From Microbacterium sufflavum (GTDB taxonomy: Bacteria > Actinomycetota > Actinomycetes > Actinomycetales > Microbacteriaceae), in NCBI RefSeq assembly GCF_023101165.1, contig NZ_CP078076.1:682001-746000 (forward strand): a stretch of 64,000 nt of DNA, given 5' to 3'. Position 1 is the stretch's first letter. Each line of letters opens with the position of its first letter. Under the pieces are notes generated by a model, which was not told where the DNA came from, searched no databases, and saw nothing but the letters and a program-made list of their open reading frames with translations. Below, piece by piece: positions 9,292 to 16,337 of the stretch. Both the position numbers and the translations under genes were made by a program.

Positions 9292-10761
9292 ATGAGCACC
9301 ACCGAGCGACAGCCCGCTTCCCGCGACGAGGACACCCGCTTCTTCGGGCAGCCCTGGCCCCTCGTGCACGTCTTCGGCGTCGAGATGTGGGAGCGCTTCA
9401 GCTTCTATGGCATGCAGGGCATCCTGCTCATCTACCTCTACCACTCGGTCACGCAGGGCGGTCTCGGTCTGCCCGAGGCCACGGCCGGCGGGATCCTCGG
9501 CGCGTACGGCGGCTCGGTCTACCTCGCGACGATCCTCGGCGCCTGGCTGGCCGACCGGCTGTTCGGCTCGGAGCGCGTGCTGTTCGTGAGCGCGATGGTG
9601 ATCGTCGCCGGGCACCTCGCGCTCGCCCTGCTGCCGGGCTTCGTGGGCGTCGGGGTCGGACTCGTGCTCGTGGCGCTCGGCTCCGGCGGCCTCAAGGCCA
9701 ACGCGACCGCGGTCGTCGGCACCCTCTACGCCCCGGACGACGTGCGCCGCGACGCCGGGTTCTCGCTGTTCTATCTGGGCATCAACCTCGGCGCCTTCCT
9801 CGGGCCGATCCTCACCGGTCTGCTCCAGTCCACGCTCGGGTTCCACTGGGGCTTCGGACTCGCCGCGCTCGGGATGACGCTCGGCCTCGTGCAGTACGCG
9901 TTCGGACGGCGCGGGCTCCCGGACACGGCGCGCGAGGTGCCCAACCCCCTGCCCCGGTCGCGCTACCCGCTGGTGGGGATAATCGCGGGCGGCGCCGTGC
10001 TCGTCATCGCCGTGTGCGTGCTCACGGGGCTGATCCACGCCGACAACCTCGCGCTCATCGTGATCATCGGCACGATCGTCGCGGCGATCGCCTACTTCGC
10101 GGTCATCCTGTCCAGCCACCGCATCGACGCCACCGAGCGCTCGCGCGTCTGGAGCTTCGTCCCGCTGTTCCTCACCAGCGTGGCGTTCTGGTCGCTGTAC
10201 CAGCAGCAGTTCACCGTGCTGACCGTCTACTCCGACAAGCGCCTGGACCGGAACCTGTTCGGGTGGGAGATGCCGGTGTCGTGGGTGCAGTCCATCAACC
10301 CGGTGTTCATCATCATCCTGTCGGGCGTCTTCGCCGCGATCTGGACCAAGCTCGGCACCCGGCAGCCGTCGACGCCGGTGAAGTTCGGTCTCGCCGCCAT
10401 CATCATGGGCGCGGCGTTCCTGCTGTTCCTGCCGTTCTCCGGGGGCGGCGAGAACTCTACGCCGCTGCTGGCGATCGTCGGCATCCTCTTCGTGTTCACG
10501 GTCGCCGAGCTGCTGCTGTCCCCCGTCGGGCTCTCCGCCTCGACCAAGCTCGCCCCCGCGGTGTTCCACACGCAGATGGTGGCGCTGTTCTTCCTGTCGG
10601 TGGCGCTGGGCACGGCGATCGCCGGGTGGCTCGTGCAGTTCTACGACCCCGAGAACGAGGTGCCGTTCTTCTCGATCCTCGGCGGGATCGCGATCCTCGT
10701 CGGCGTCGGGATGCTGCTGAGCGTGAAGCCTGTGCTGCGCCTCATGCGCGGCGTGCGCTGA
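9292..10761 (+). CDS. POT-family proton-dependent oligopeptide transporter
   Basis: This 489-residue integral membrane protein imports di- and tripeptides with protons. The POT hallmark E-M-W-E-R-F-S-F-Y-G (31-40) lies on the first helix and supplies the proton-coupling E-x-x-E-R-F residues. A second signature occurs near G-x-x-L-F-Y-L-G-I-N-L-G-A-F-L-G-P. Hydrophobicity suggests 14 membrane segments, and the length fits the bacterial DtpT class. It is monocistronic, with an ATG about 115 bp from the divergent glyS, and converges on a GNAT gene. Confidence 0.92.
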   Translation: MSTTERQPASRDEDTRFFGQPWPLVHVFGVEMWERFSFYGMQGILLIYLYHSVTQGGLGLPEATAGGILGAYGGSVYLATILGAWLADRLFGSERVLFVSAMVIVAGHLALALLPGFVGVGVGLVLVALGSGGLKANATAVVGTLYAPDDVRRDAGFSLFYLGINLGAFLGPILTGLLQSTLGFHWGFGLAALGMTLGLVQYAFGRRGLPDTAREVPNPLPRSRYPLVGIIAGGAVLVIAVCVLTGLIHADNLALIVIIGTIVAAIAYFAVILSSHRIDATERSRVWSFVPLFLTSVAFWSLYQQQFTVLTVYSDKRLDRNLFGWEMPVSWVQSINPVFIIILSGVFAAIWTKLGTRQPSTPVKFGLAAIIMGAAFLLFLPFSGGGENSTPLLAIVGILFVFTVAELLLSPVGLSASTKLAPAVFHTQMVALFFLSVALGTAIAGWLVQFYDPENEVPFFSILGGIAILVGVGMLLSVKPVLRLMRGVR

Positions 10762-10786
10762 ACCGCGCCGTCACCCCGCGAGGGGC

Positions 10787-11476
10787 TCAGGCGGTGAACA
10801 GGTAGCCGCGCCCCGACTCGAAACCGGCGATCCGCAGACCGCTGCCGAGCAGACCCTCCATCTGCGCGCGCAGCCGCAGCCGCCACTCGTGCGCGGCCGC
10901 CGGGTCGGAGACCCGCATCGCCTCGATGTCGTCCGGGATCTCCAGGGTCTCCACGACGTCGCCGTCGGCCGGGGGCTTGGCGATGTCGGCCAGCGCCCAC
11001 TCGACATCGAGCCGGTCGCTTTCGTCGCCCGCGTCACCGCCGCCGAAGATGCCGTAGCGGTTCACGGAGTAGCCGGTGGCGCGGGCCCCGAGCACCGAGA
11101 AGAAGAAGTGCGCGTTGCGGGCCACGAGCGGGTCGAACACCCACGTGATGCGGCCGACGTCGCGCGAGAAGGCCCACTGCCGCTGGTGCTCCTTCAGCTC
11201 GCGACCCCAGCCGCGGCCGCGGTACTCCGGCAGCAGCGCCGTGATGTGCGAGTGCATCGCCCGGCGGGCCGGTTCGCCGAAGAACGCGATGGACGCACCG
11301 ACCATGCGCTCCTCATCGCCCTCGCCGTCGAAGAACCCGACGACGTAGTTGCCCGACTGCTGCAGGGCGCGGAGGGTGCCGGCATCGACCACGCGCTGCG
11401 GACCCCGGATGGAGTCGAGCAGGCCCTGCGCGTCGAGGATGAGTTCAACGGTGTCGAGGTCACGGATGGTACGCAC
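10787..11476 (-). CDS. GNAT-type acetyltransferase (COG3375-like)
   Basis: The 229-residue protein has a GNAT core: the acetyl-CoA loop is L-L-P-E-Y-R-G-R-G-W-G-R-E-L near residues 110-125, preceded by strands containing V-V-G-F-F-D-G and followed by V-F-D-P-L-V-A-R-N-A-H-F-F, typical of the predicted GNAT family COG3375. Substrate is unknown. I begin at the GTG giving V-R-T-I-R-D-L because a CAGACT hexamer lies 6 nt before it; the frame is open 31 codons further upstream without homology. The next gene upstream on the same strand (HIT-like) ends 49 bp away. Confidence 0.8.
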   Translation of the reverse strand: MRTIRDLDTVELILDAQGLLDSIRGPQRVVDAGTLRALQQSGNYVVGFFDGEGDEERMVGASIAFFGEPARRAMHSHITALLPEYRGRGWGRELKEHQRQWAFSRDVGRITWVFDPLVARNAHFFFSVLGARATGYSVNRYGIFGGGDAGDESDRLDVEWALADIAKPPADGDVVETLEIPDDIEAMRVSDPAAAHEWRLRLRAQMEGLLGSGLRIAGFESGRGYLFTA

Positions 11477-11525
11477 GGCTCCAGTCTGCCCCTCCACGGC
11501 GGGTTCGCGGAAACCCGGGCGGGCC

Positions 11526-12146
11526 TCAGCGGTACGGGAACGCCTCTCCCCCGCCCGCGGCGAGCGCATCGGCGACGATGCGGAGGTGCTCCGACGCCAT
11601 CTCGGGCGGCAGCGGGGGCAGGATCTCGTCCCAGAACGCGAGCACCGCGCCGCGCCCCTGCATCATGCCGGCGGGGCGCCCCATCGCCCACATGTGGAAG
11701 TGCGCGGAACCATCGTTCCAGCGTCCGAAGTGACAGCGGGCGACCCCGGGGACGCTCTTCACCGCCTGCGACACCCGCTGCAGCAGCGGGCCCAGCGCCG
11801 CGAGCACGTCATGCGGGGCGTCCTCGAGCAGCCAGTGCTCGCGCGGGGCGACGCCGCCGATGAACGGCAGGCCGCCGACGTCCCAGCCGGCGCGCACCTG
11901 CCAGAGGTCGTCGTGCCAGATCGTGTGCGGGCTCGGACCGCAGTGCCCGCACTCGCGCGGGTCGAGCTCCCCCGCCCTCGGCTCCTCCGGCACCAGCATC
12001 GGCTCGAGCGGTCGCATCGTCACCGTCTCGAAGGCCCACGGCAGACCGTCGGCGATCGCCGAGGCGTCGAGCACCTCTCCGATCGGCAGTCGGCGGTGGA
12101 ACGGGGAATCGGCCGGGTGCTGCGTGGGTGGGGCGTCGTCGCTCAT
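11526..12146 (-). CDS. HIT-like domain protein
   Basis: This 206-residue protein carries a late H-F-H-M-W-A-M-G motif resembling the histidine triad of HIT nucleotide hydrolases/transferases, in the context G-R-W-N-D-G-S-A-H-F-H, together with an earlier C-G-H-C-G pair. It lacks the full H-x-H-x-H-x-x triad (the third position is Trp), so catalysis is uncertain. Related actinobacterial proteins are annotated as HIT-like without known substrate. I begin at the ATG giving M-S-D-D-A-P; the frame is open far upstream across antisense DNA and should not be extended. It starts 32 bp after the lactate monooxygenase-like stop. Confidence 0.65.
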   Translation of the reverse strand: MSDDAPPTQHPADSPFHRRLPIGEVLDASAIADGLPWAFETVTMRPLEPMLVPEEPRAGELDPRECGHCGPSPHTIWHDDLWQVRAGWDVGGLPFIGGVAPREHWLLEDAPHDVLAALGPLLQRVSQAVKSVPGVARCHFGRWNDGSAHFHMWAMGRPAGMMQGRGAVLAFWDEILPPLPPEMASEHLRIVADALAAGGGEAFPYR

Positions 12147-12178
12147 CCGTTCATGCAACCACGGCACTGTCCACCCGG

Positions 12179-13504
12179 TCACACGGCGCGCAGGGCATCG
12201 CGGTCGAGCTGCGCGACCGCGGTCAGCCCGGCGAGGCCGAGGGTGATGTCGAGCTCGGCGAGCACGTTCCGCACCACCTCGCGCACCCCCTGCTCGCCCG
12301 CGATGCCGAGGCCGTACGCGTAGGGCCGGCCGAGCGCGACCACCGTGGCGCCGAGCGCGAGGGCGATCGCGACATCGGCGCCGCCGCGCACCCCGGAGTC
12401 GAACACGATCGGCACCCGCCCGGCCATCCGCTCCGCGATCGTCGGCAGCACGTCGAGGGTGGGCACGGACCGGTCGATCTGGCGTCCGCCGTGGTTGGAG
12501 ATCCAGATGCCGTCCACGCCCGCGTCCAGCGCGCGCTGCGCATCGTCCGGGTGCACGATGCCCTTGAGGATGATCGGCAGCGTGGTCCACTCGCGCGCCT
12601 TCGCGAGGTCGTCCCACGTGAGCGCGGGGGTGGAGAACACGTCGAGGAACGTCTCGACGGCCGCCCGCGGCAACGGCGAGCGCAGGTTGTCGCGCAGGCG
12701 TCCGCCCTCGGTGAGGGCCGCGCCCTTCCTGGCGATGCTGAGCGCGGCGGCGACCGCCGTCGGGGTGACCTTCACCGCGGAGGCGTCGCTCTTCGGGGCG
12801 GCCGCCCGCTGTCGCACGAGCTCGCGGAACACGGGATCGCTGGTGTACTGCGCGATGCCCAGGCCCCGGGTGAACGGCAGGTAGGCGAGGTCGAGGTCCC
12901 GGGTGCGCCACCCCAGCAGGTGCGTGTCGAGCGTGACGACGATCGCCTCGCAGCCGGACGCCGCGGCGCGGGCGAGCAGGGAACGGTTCAGGTCGTCCGA
13001 CGACGACCAGTACAGCTGGAACAGCCGTGACCCGGACGGCGCGGCGGCCGCCACGTGCTCCATCGGGAGCGACGCCTGGTTCGACAGCGTGTACGGGACG
13101 CCGAGGGAGGCGGCGGCGCGGGCGACCGCACGGTCGGCGTCGGGGTGCGCGAGCTCCATGACCCCGAGCGGCGCGAGGATCAGCGGGCTCGTCCGTCGTG
13201 TCCCGAGGAACTCGACGCCGAGGTCGCGTTCGCTGACGTCGCGCAGCGGCCGCGGCCAGACCTGCCACCGATCGAACGCCGCCCGGTTCGCCGTCACCGT
13301 GTGCTCCGCTCCCGCACCCCCGGCGATGTACGCGAAGGCCTCGGCGCTCAGCGTCTTCCGCGCCGCCTCCTCCAGCGCGGCCGGAGCGACCGGGACGGCC
13401 GGTCGGGTGCCGCTGATCCCGGCGCGATAGATGTCGGACTGGGTACGCCGGGAGATGCCGCGGTGGGCGGCGGGATCGTCCGGAGCGACGCTGCTCGTGA
13501 CCAT
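12179..13504 (-). CDS. FMN-dependent alpha-hydroxy acid oxidase, lactate 2-monooxygenase-like
   Basis: This 441-residue TIM-barrel flavoenzyme would oxidise L-lactate or another 2-hydroxy acid. Family residues are visible: the FMN-binding Y-I-A-G-G-A-G segment, the A-P-L-G-V-M substrate strand, the V-T-L-D-T-H-L-L-G-W-R-x-R-D-L-D-L-A-x-L-P-F insertion typical of lactate 2-monooxygenases, the catalytic S-N-H-G-G-R-Q-I-D and the phosphate-binding F-D-S-G-V-R-G-G. Two starts are six bases apart; ATG 13504 is preferred because TAGCAT (13516-13511 on the minus strand) sits exactly 6 nt before it. It is divergent from an MFS exporter across 61 bp. Confidence 0.87.
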   Translation of the reverse strand: MVTSSVAPDDPAAHRGISRRTQSDIYRAGISGTRPAVPVAPAALEEAARKTLSAEAFAYIAGGAGAEHTVTANRAAFDRWQVWPRPLRDVSERDLGVEFLGTRRTSPLILAPLGVMELAHPDADRAVARAAASLGVPYTLSNQASLPMEHVAAAAPSGSRLFQLYWSSSDDLNRSLLARAAASGCEAIVVTLDTHLLGWRTRDLDLAYLPFTRGLGIAQYTSDPVFRELVRQRAAAPKSDASAVKVTPTAVAAALSIARKGAALTEGGRLRDNLRSPLPRAAVETFLDVFSTPALTWDDLAKAREWTTLPIILKGIVHPDDAQRALDAGVDGIWISNHGGRQIDRSVPTLDVLPTIAERMAGRVPIVFDSGVRGGADVAIALALGATVVALGRPYAYGLGIAGEQGVREVVRNVLAELDITLGLAGLTAVAQLDRDALRAV

Positions 13505-13565
13505 GACCACATGCTAGCCACGGCCGAACGGCCCCGCACCGCGCACGGGCCGATAGCCTGGGCCG

Positions 13566-15005
13566 GTGGGTGCGAGCGACGACAGAGCCAGGAAGCGCCT
13601 CTCCCGCACCCCGCCCCGGTGGGCGATCATCGCGGTGCTGGCCTTCGCGGGGCTGTGTTCGTCGTTCATGTTCACGCTCGTCGTGCCGCTGCAGGCCGAG
13701 CTGCCGCAGCTGCTGAACGCCTCGCGCGAAGACACCACGTGGGTCGTCACGATCACGCTGCTCGTCGCCGCCGTCGCCACCCCGATCTCGGGCCGCCTCG
13801 GCGACATGTACGGCAAGCGCCGCGTGGTCATCGTGCTGCTCGCGATCCTGATCCTCGGCTCCGTGATCGCCGCCGTGTCCGGCTCGATCGTCGGCGTGAT
13901 CATCGGCCGCGCCCTGCAGGGTGCCGTGACGGGCGTGGTGCCGCTGGGCATCGCGATCATGCGCGACGTGCTCCCGCCCGAGCGCCTGGGCACCGCGGTC
14001 GCCCTCATGAGCGCGACCATGGGCGTCGGCGGCGCGATCGGCATGCCCGTGGCTGCCCTGCTCGCCGAGAACGCCGACTGGCACATGCTCTTCTGGCTCG
14101 CCGCAGCGCTCGGCGTCGCCGGACTCGCGCTCGTGCTCGCGGTCGTGCCGGAAGACGTGCTCCGCTCCCCCGGTCGGCTCGACGTGCTCGGCGCCGTCGG
14201 CCTCGCGATCGGCCTCACCGGGCTGCTGCTCTTCGTGTCGCGCGGCGCCGAGTGGGGCTGGACGTCGCCCGTGACCCTCGCGTGCGTGATCGGCGGCGTC
14301 GCCGTGCTGCTGGTGTGGGGCTGGTACCAGCTCAGGACGAGGGATCCGCTGCTCGACCTGCGCGTGGCCGCGCGGCCCGCCGTGCTGTTCACCAACATCG
14401 CCGCGATCGGGATGGGCTTCGCCCTGTTCGCGTCGAACGTCACGTTCCCGCAGATGCTGGAGATGCCAGTGGTCGGCGGCGGCTTCGGGCTCGACATGGT
14501 CGCGGCCTCGCTCGTGATCATGCCGGCCGGCCTGGTGATGATGGTGATCTCTCCGCTGTCCGGCTGGCTGGAGCGCACCGTCGGACCGCGCCCCCTGTTC
14601 ACCGTGGGCGCGATCGCGATCGTGCTCGCCTACGTGTTCGTGCTGCTGTGGTCCACGGCCGTGTGGCACGTGTTCGTCGCGAACATCTTCATCGGCATCG
14701 GCATCGGGTTCACGTTCGCCGCGATGCCCATGATCATCATGCGCTCGGTGCCGGCGAACGAGACCGGCGCCTCGAACGGGCTCAACGCGCTGTTCCGCTC
14801 GGTGGGCACCTCGACCGCCTCGGCCGTGATGGGCGGGGTCCTCGCCGCCATGAGCGTCGACGTCGACGGGGTGGCCGTCCCCACGCGCAGCGCGTTCGAG
14901 GTGTGCTTCTGGCTCGCGATCGCGGCCGGGGTGCTCGCGGTCGTGCTGTCGCTGTTCATCCCGCGGCGCCGCGCCGCCGAGCAGCATCCGTCGCTGCCCG
15001 AGTGA
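13566..15005 (+). CDS. MFS drug-exporter-type permease (DHA2/EmrB-QacA-like)
   Basis: The 479-residue protein has about 14 hydrophobic helices, the number expected for DHA2 drug:H+ antiporters. Conserved MFS motif A appears as G-R-L-G-D-M-Y-G-K-R-R (around 75-85), and motif C-like G-V-G-G-A-I-G-M-P-V follows on helix 5. Substrate is not predictable. It starts with GTG; TAGCCT (13554-13559) lies 6 nt upstream, so transcription is probably leaderless. Its stop lies 17 bp from the first copy of a 55-bp repeat that marks the left edge of an inserted cassette. Confidence 0.9.
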   Translation: MGASDDRARKRLSRTPPRWAIIAVLAFAGLCSSFMFTLVVPLQAELPQLLNASREDTTWVVTITLLVAAVATPISGRLGDMYGKRRVVIVLLAILILGSVIAAVSGSIVGVIIGRALQGAVTGVVPLGIAIMRDVLPPERLGTAVALMSATMGVGGAIGMPVAALLAENADWHMLFWLAAALGVAGLALVLAVVPEDVLRSPGRLDVLGAVGLAIGLTGLLLFVSRGAEWGWTSPVTLACVIGGVAVLLVWGWYQLRTRDPLLDLRVAARPAVLFTNIAAIGMGFALFASNVTFPQMLEMPVVGGGFGLDMVAASLVIMPAGLVMMVISPLSGWLERTVGPRPLFTVGAIAIVLAYVFVLLWSTAVWHVFVANIFIGIGIGFTFAAMPMIIMRSVPANETGASNGLNALFRSVGTSTASAVMGGVLAAMSVDVDGVAVPTRSAFEVCFWLAIAAGVLAVVLSLFIPRRRAAEQHPSLPE

Positions 15006-15022
15006 CGCCCTCGGCGCGACGA

Positions 15023-15077
15023 GTCAGTGGGTGTACTCCATGAGCTCGACGCCCAGCACACGGAACGCGTCGTGCGC
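15023..15077. repeat. Direct repeat, left copy: displaced 3' end of the beta-lactamase-like gene
   Basis: This 55-bp segment matches 16283-16337 at 54 of 55 positions (A versus G at 15060/16320), in the same orientation and exactly 1260 bp apart. It encodes the last 18 codons and stop of the beta-lactamase-like gene on the minus strand, but here it is detached from the gene. It marks the outer junction of the cassette that lies between the copies, like an attachment-site remnant. Confidence 0.92.
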
Positions 15078-15113
15078 GAGCCTCTCCAGTCTGTGCGCTG
15101 CGTGCGGGCCGGA

Positions 15114-15308
15114 TCAATGGCGAATGCGACCCGATTGAGACCAGAGGACGTAGGTCACAACCCAGAATCCGGCATCGATTGCGAGCACGGACAGCAACTC
15201 GATCGATGCAGCCCAGAGCCCTACCGCAACGAAGAATCCCTGAAGGACGACGATCGGTGCGATGACAAGTGTCGCGAACAGCGCCGGCCTCATTCGTCTC
15301 CGTTTCAT
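15114..15308 (-). CDS. Small two-TM membrane protein, partner of secreted protein
   Basis: The 64-residue product begins with a basic cluster (M-K-R-R-R-M-R) and has two predicted membrane helices, about residues 9-32 and 37-58, with a short basic tail. Its ATG overlaps the stop of the upstream secreted-protein gene (ATGA), so the two are produced together. A small basic two-helix membrane protein coupled to a secreted protein is the layout of many bacteriocin-immunity or toxin-immunity pairs. That is only an analogy; I recognise no family. Confidence 0.65.
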   Translation of the reverse strand: MKRRRMRPALFATLVIAPIVVLQGFFVAVGLWAASIELLSVLAIDAGFWVVTYVLWSQSGRIRH

Positions 15309-16075
15309 CGCTGGCAACTGAATCCAGTCGGCCCGACCAGCGGATAGATCCTCATCTGTCGGTTGTACGGGCATACCCCATTGGCGACGATGATTCCCAC
15401 GATCATTGCGATCACAGCGGCACCGACGCCGCAACCGACACCGGCGGTGGTCGGCGCGAGCAGCGCACAGATCGCTGCGACCAACGCACCAGATGCGCCG
15501 GTCACCATTGCCTGTTGCTCGGCATTCGTGAGCTGGATGTACGGCCAGGGGTCAGCACCGCCAACCACCGCCGCCCTCATGAGGCCGCGGACCGCACTTC
15601 CCGCGGCCAGAGCCGTCGGAAAGACGATGGTCATCCCGGGCGCGAGCTCATAGGTGGAGACGACGCCATTGCGATCGATCTCCACCGACGAGGGTGCGTT
15701 CGTTTCTCGGAGTCCGTCGCGCAACTCTGCAAATGCCTCACTCAGTTCGGCGGGGCTTGCGCCAGCCTCTCCCAGAGACACAACCGCGAGGAACGCCTGC
15801 CCTTCGTCGCTGTTCAAGACCTCGCTCGGCACTGCAGCGAGATCAAACCGGTGCGCGTCGTGGTCGTAGGCGGCCACGAGTTGATTGATCCGCGATACAA
15901 GCGCATTGATCGATGCGTCCCCGCCCACCGCTCCTGCGGGAGGGGCACCTGCGACGCTACCGCTCGTTTTCGGCGTCGCCGCCACGTCTTCTCGCGCGCT
16001 GGCGGGCGACACCGTCGCGAGTGCCGTGCAAAGTACGACGGCAGCGCCGAGGAACATCTGCAAACCCCGCCTCAT
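15305..16075 (-). CDS. Secreted protein with Cys-containing hydrophobic C-terminus, unknown function
   Basis: This 256-residue protein has a clear Sec signal peptide (M-R-R-G-L-Q then a hydrophobic core, cleavage after S-P-A-S-A near residue 27). The mature part has an Ala/Gly-rich linker and a helical domain (about 55-150). The C-terminal 60 residues are a Gly/Ala/Ile-rich hydrophobic stretch with four cysteines, ending N-G-V-C-P-Y-N-R-Q-M-R-I-Y and S-C-Q-R. The mixture of hydrophobic GxxxG-like segments and cysteines suggests membrane insertion or disulphide-bonded hairpins. A GGAAGG ribosome-binding site is present, and the start overlaps the stop of a 17-codon leader ORF. No family is recognised; a secreted antagonistic or adhesive protein is a guess. 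Confidence 0.75.
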   Translation of the reverse strand: MRRGLQMFLGAAVVLCTALATVSPASAREDVAATPKTSGSVAGAPPAGAVGGDASINALVSRINQLVAAYDHDAHRFDLAAVPSEVLNSDEGQAFLAVVSLGEAGASPAELSEAFAELRDGLRETNAPSSVEIDRNGVVSTYELAPGMTIVFPTALAAGSAVRGLMRAAVVGGADPWPYIQLTNAEQQAMVTGASGALVAAICALLAPTTAGVGCGVGAAVIAMIVGIIVANGVCPYNRQMRIYPLVGPTGFSCQR

Positions 16076-16125
16076 TGGTCGACCTTCCCGCTCGATCCCG
16101 GGACCCCGAAATCCGTTGAGCGCAT
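16072..16125 (-). CDS. 17-residue leader ORF coupled to the secreted protein
   Basis: An ATG with an excellent Shine-Dalgarno (AAGGAG, about 6 nt upstream) opens a 17-codon frame ending in TGA that overlaps the ATG of the secreted-protein gene (ATGA). The peptide is M-R-S-T-D-F-G-V-P-G-S-S-G-K-V-D-Q. Its ribosome-binding site is stronger than that of the downstream gene, so ribosomes probably load here and restart. It could be a regulatory leader peptide, an expression-coupling device or a small functional peptide. It is too short to judge by codon use. Confidence 0.5.
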   Translation of the reverse strand: MRSTDFGVPGSSGKVDQ

Positions 16126-16189
16126 GCTGATCTCCTTGAACTCTTCGGGCGCACCCGCATCGAGTTTGGACGAAGGGTGAGCTCAGTGG

Positions 16190-16223
16190 ACATGTAGAGT
16201 GTTACATGTCATGCGTCACATGT
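16190..16223. promoter_or_regulatory. Three ACATGT palindromes at 14-bp spacing (putative operator array)
   Basis: ACATGT occurs at 16190, 16204 and 16218, each exactly 14 bp apart, upstream of the cassette operon. A longer imperfect inverted repeat (GTGGACATGT versus ACATGTCTGTCCAC) spans the array. Evenly phased palindromic hexamers suggest cooperative binding of a regulator. No regulator is encoded in the cassette. Confidence 0.5.
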
Positions 16224-16282
16224 CTGTCCACCTTTCGGAGGACATGAGTGGCTGGTTCGTCGAGAGCTGCCCTGCCGGTCGC

Positions 16283-16337
16283 GTCAGTGGGTGTACTCCA
16301 TGAGCTCGACGCCCAGCACGCGGAACGCGTCGTGCGC
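16283..16337. repeat. Direct repeat, right copy: native 3' end of the beta-lactamase-like gene
   Basis: This copy is continuous with the gene body and supplies its last 18 codons and stop; the repeat begins one base beyond the stop codon. The partner at 15023-15077 is 1260 bp away with one mismatch. A duplicated gene 3' end that keeps the gene intact is the pattern left when elements integrate at 3' ends. Confidence 0.92.

Larger units (their letters stand above)
15078..16282. mobile_element. Small cassette between 55-bp direct repeats
   Basis: About 1.2 kb of DNA separates two copies of the 3' end of the beta-lactamase-like gene. Base composition is visibly less GC-rich than the flanks (more AAA/TTT-containing codons; not computed). 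It holds three overlapping minus-strand ORFs and a promoter-proximal array of three ACATGT palindromes. There is no integrase, transposase or terminal inverted repeat, so if it entered by site-specific recombination at the gene's 3' end, the recombinase acted in trans or has been lost. A simple segmental duplication that captured foreign DNA is an alternative. Confidence 0.7.

Noticed and set aside
11526-14987. Very long open frame (over 1100 codons) on the minus strand joining the HIT-like gene to sequence antisense to the MFS exporter
   Set aside because: High GC keeps antisense frames open. Only the last 207 codons show protein-like composition and homology; the rest is His/Arg/Gly-rich antisense noise over real genes.
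15957-16193. 78-codon minus-strand frame overlapping the start of the secreted protein gene
   Set aside because: It overlaps two better-supported frames, has no ribosome-binding site, and is Arg-rich like shadow frames.
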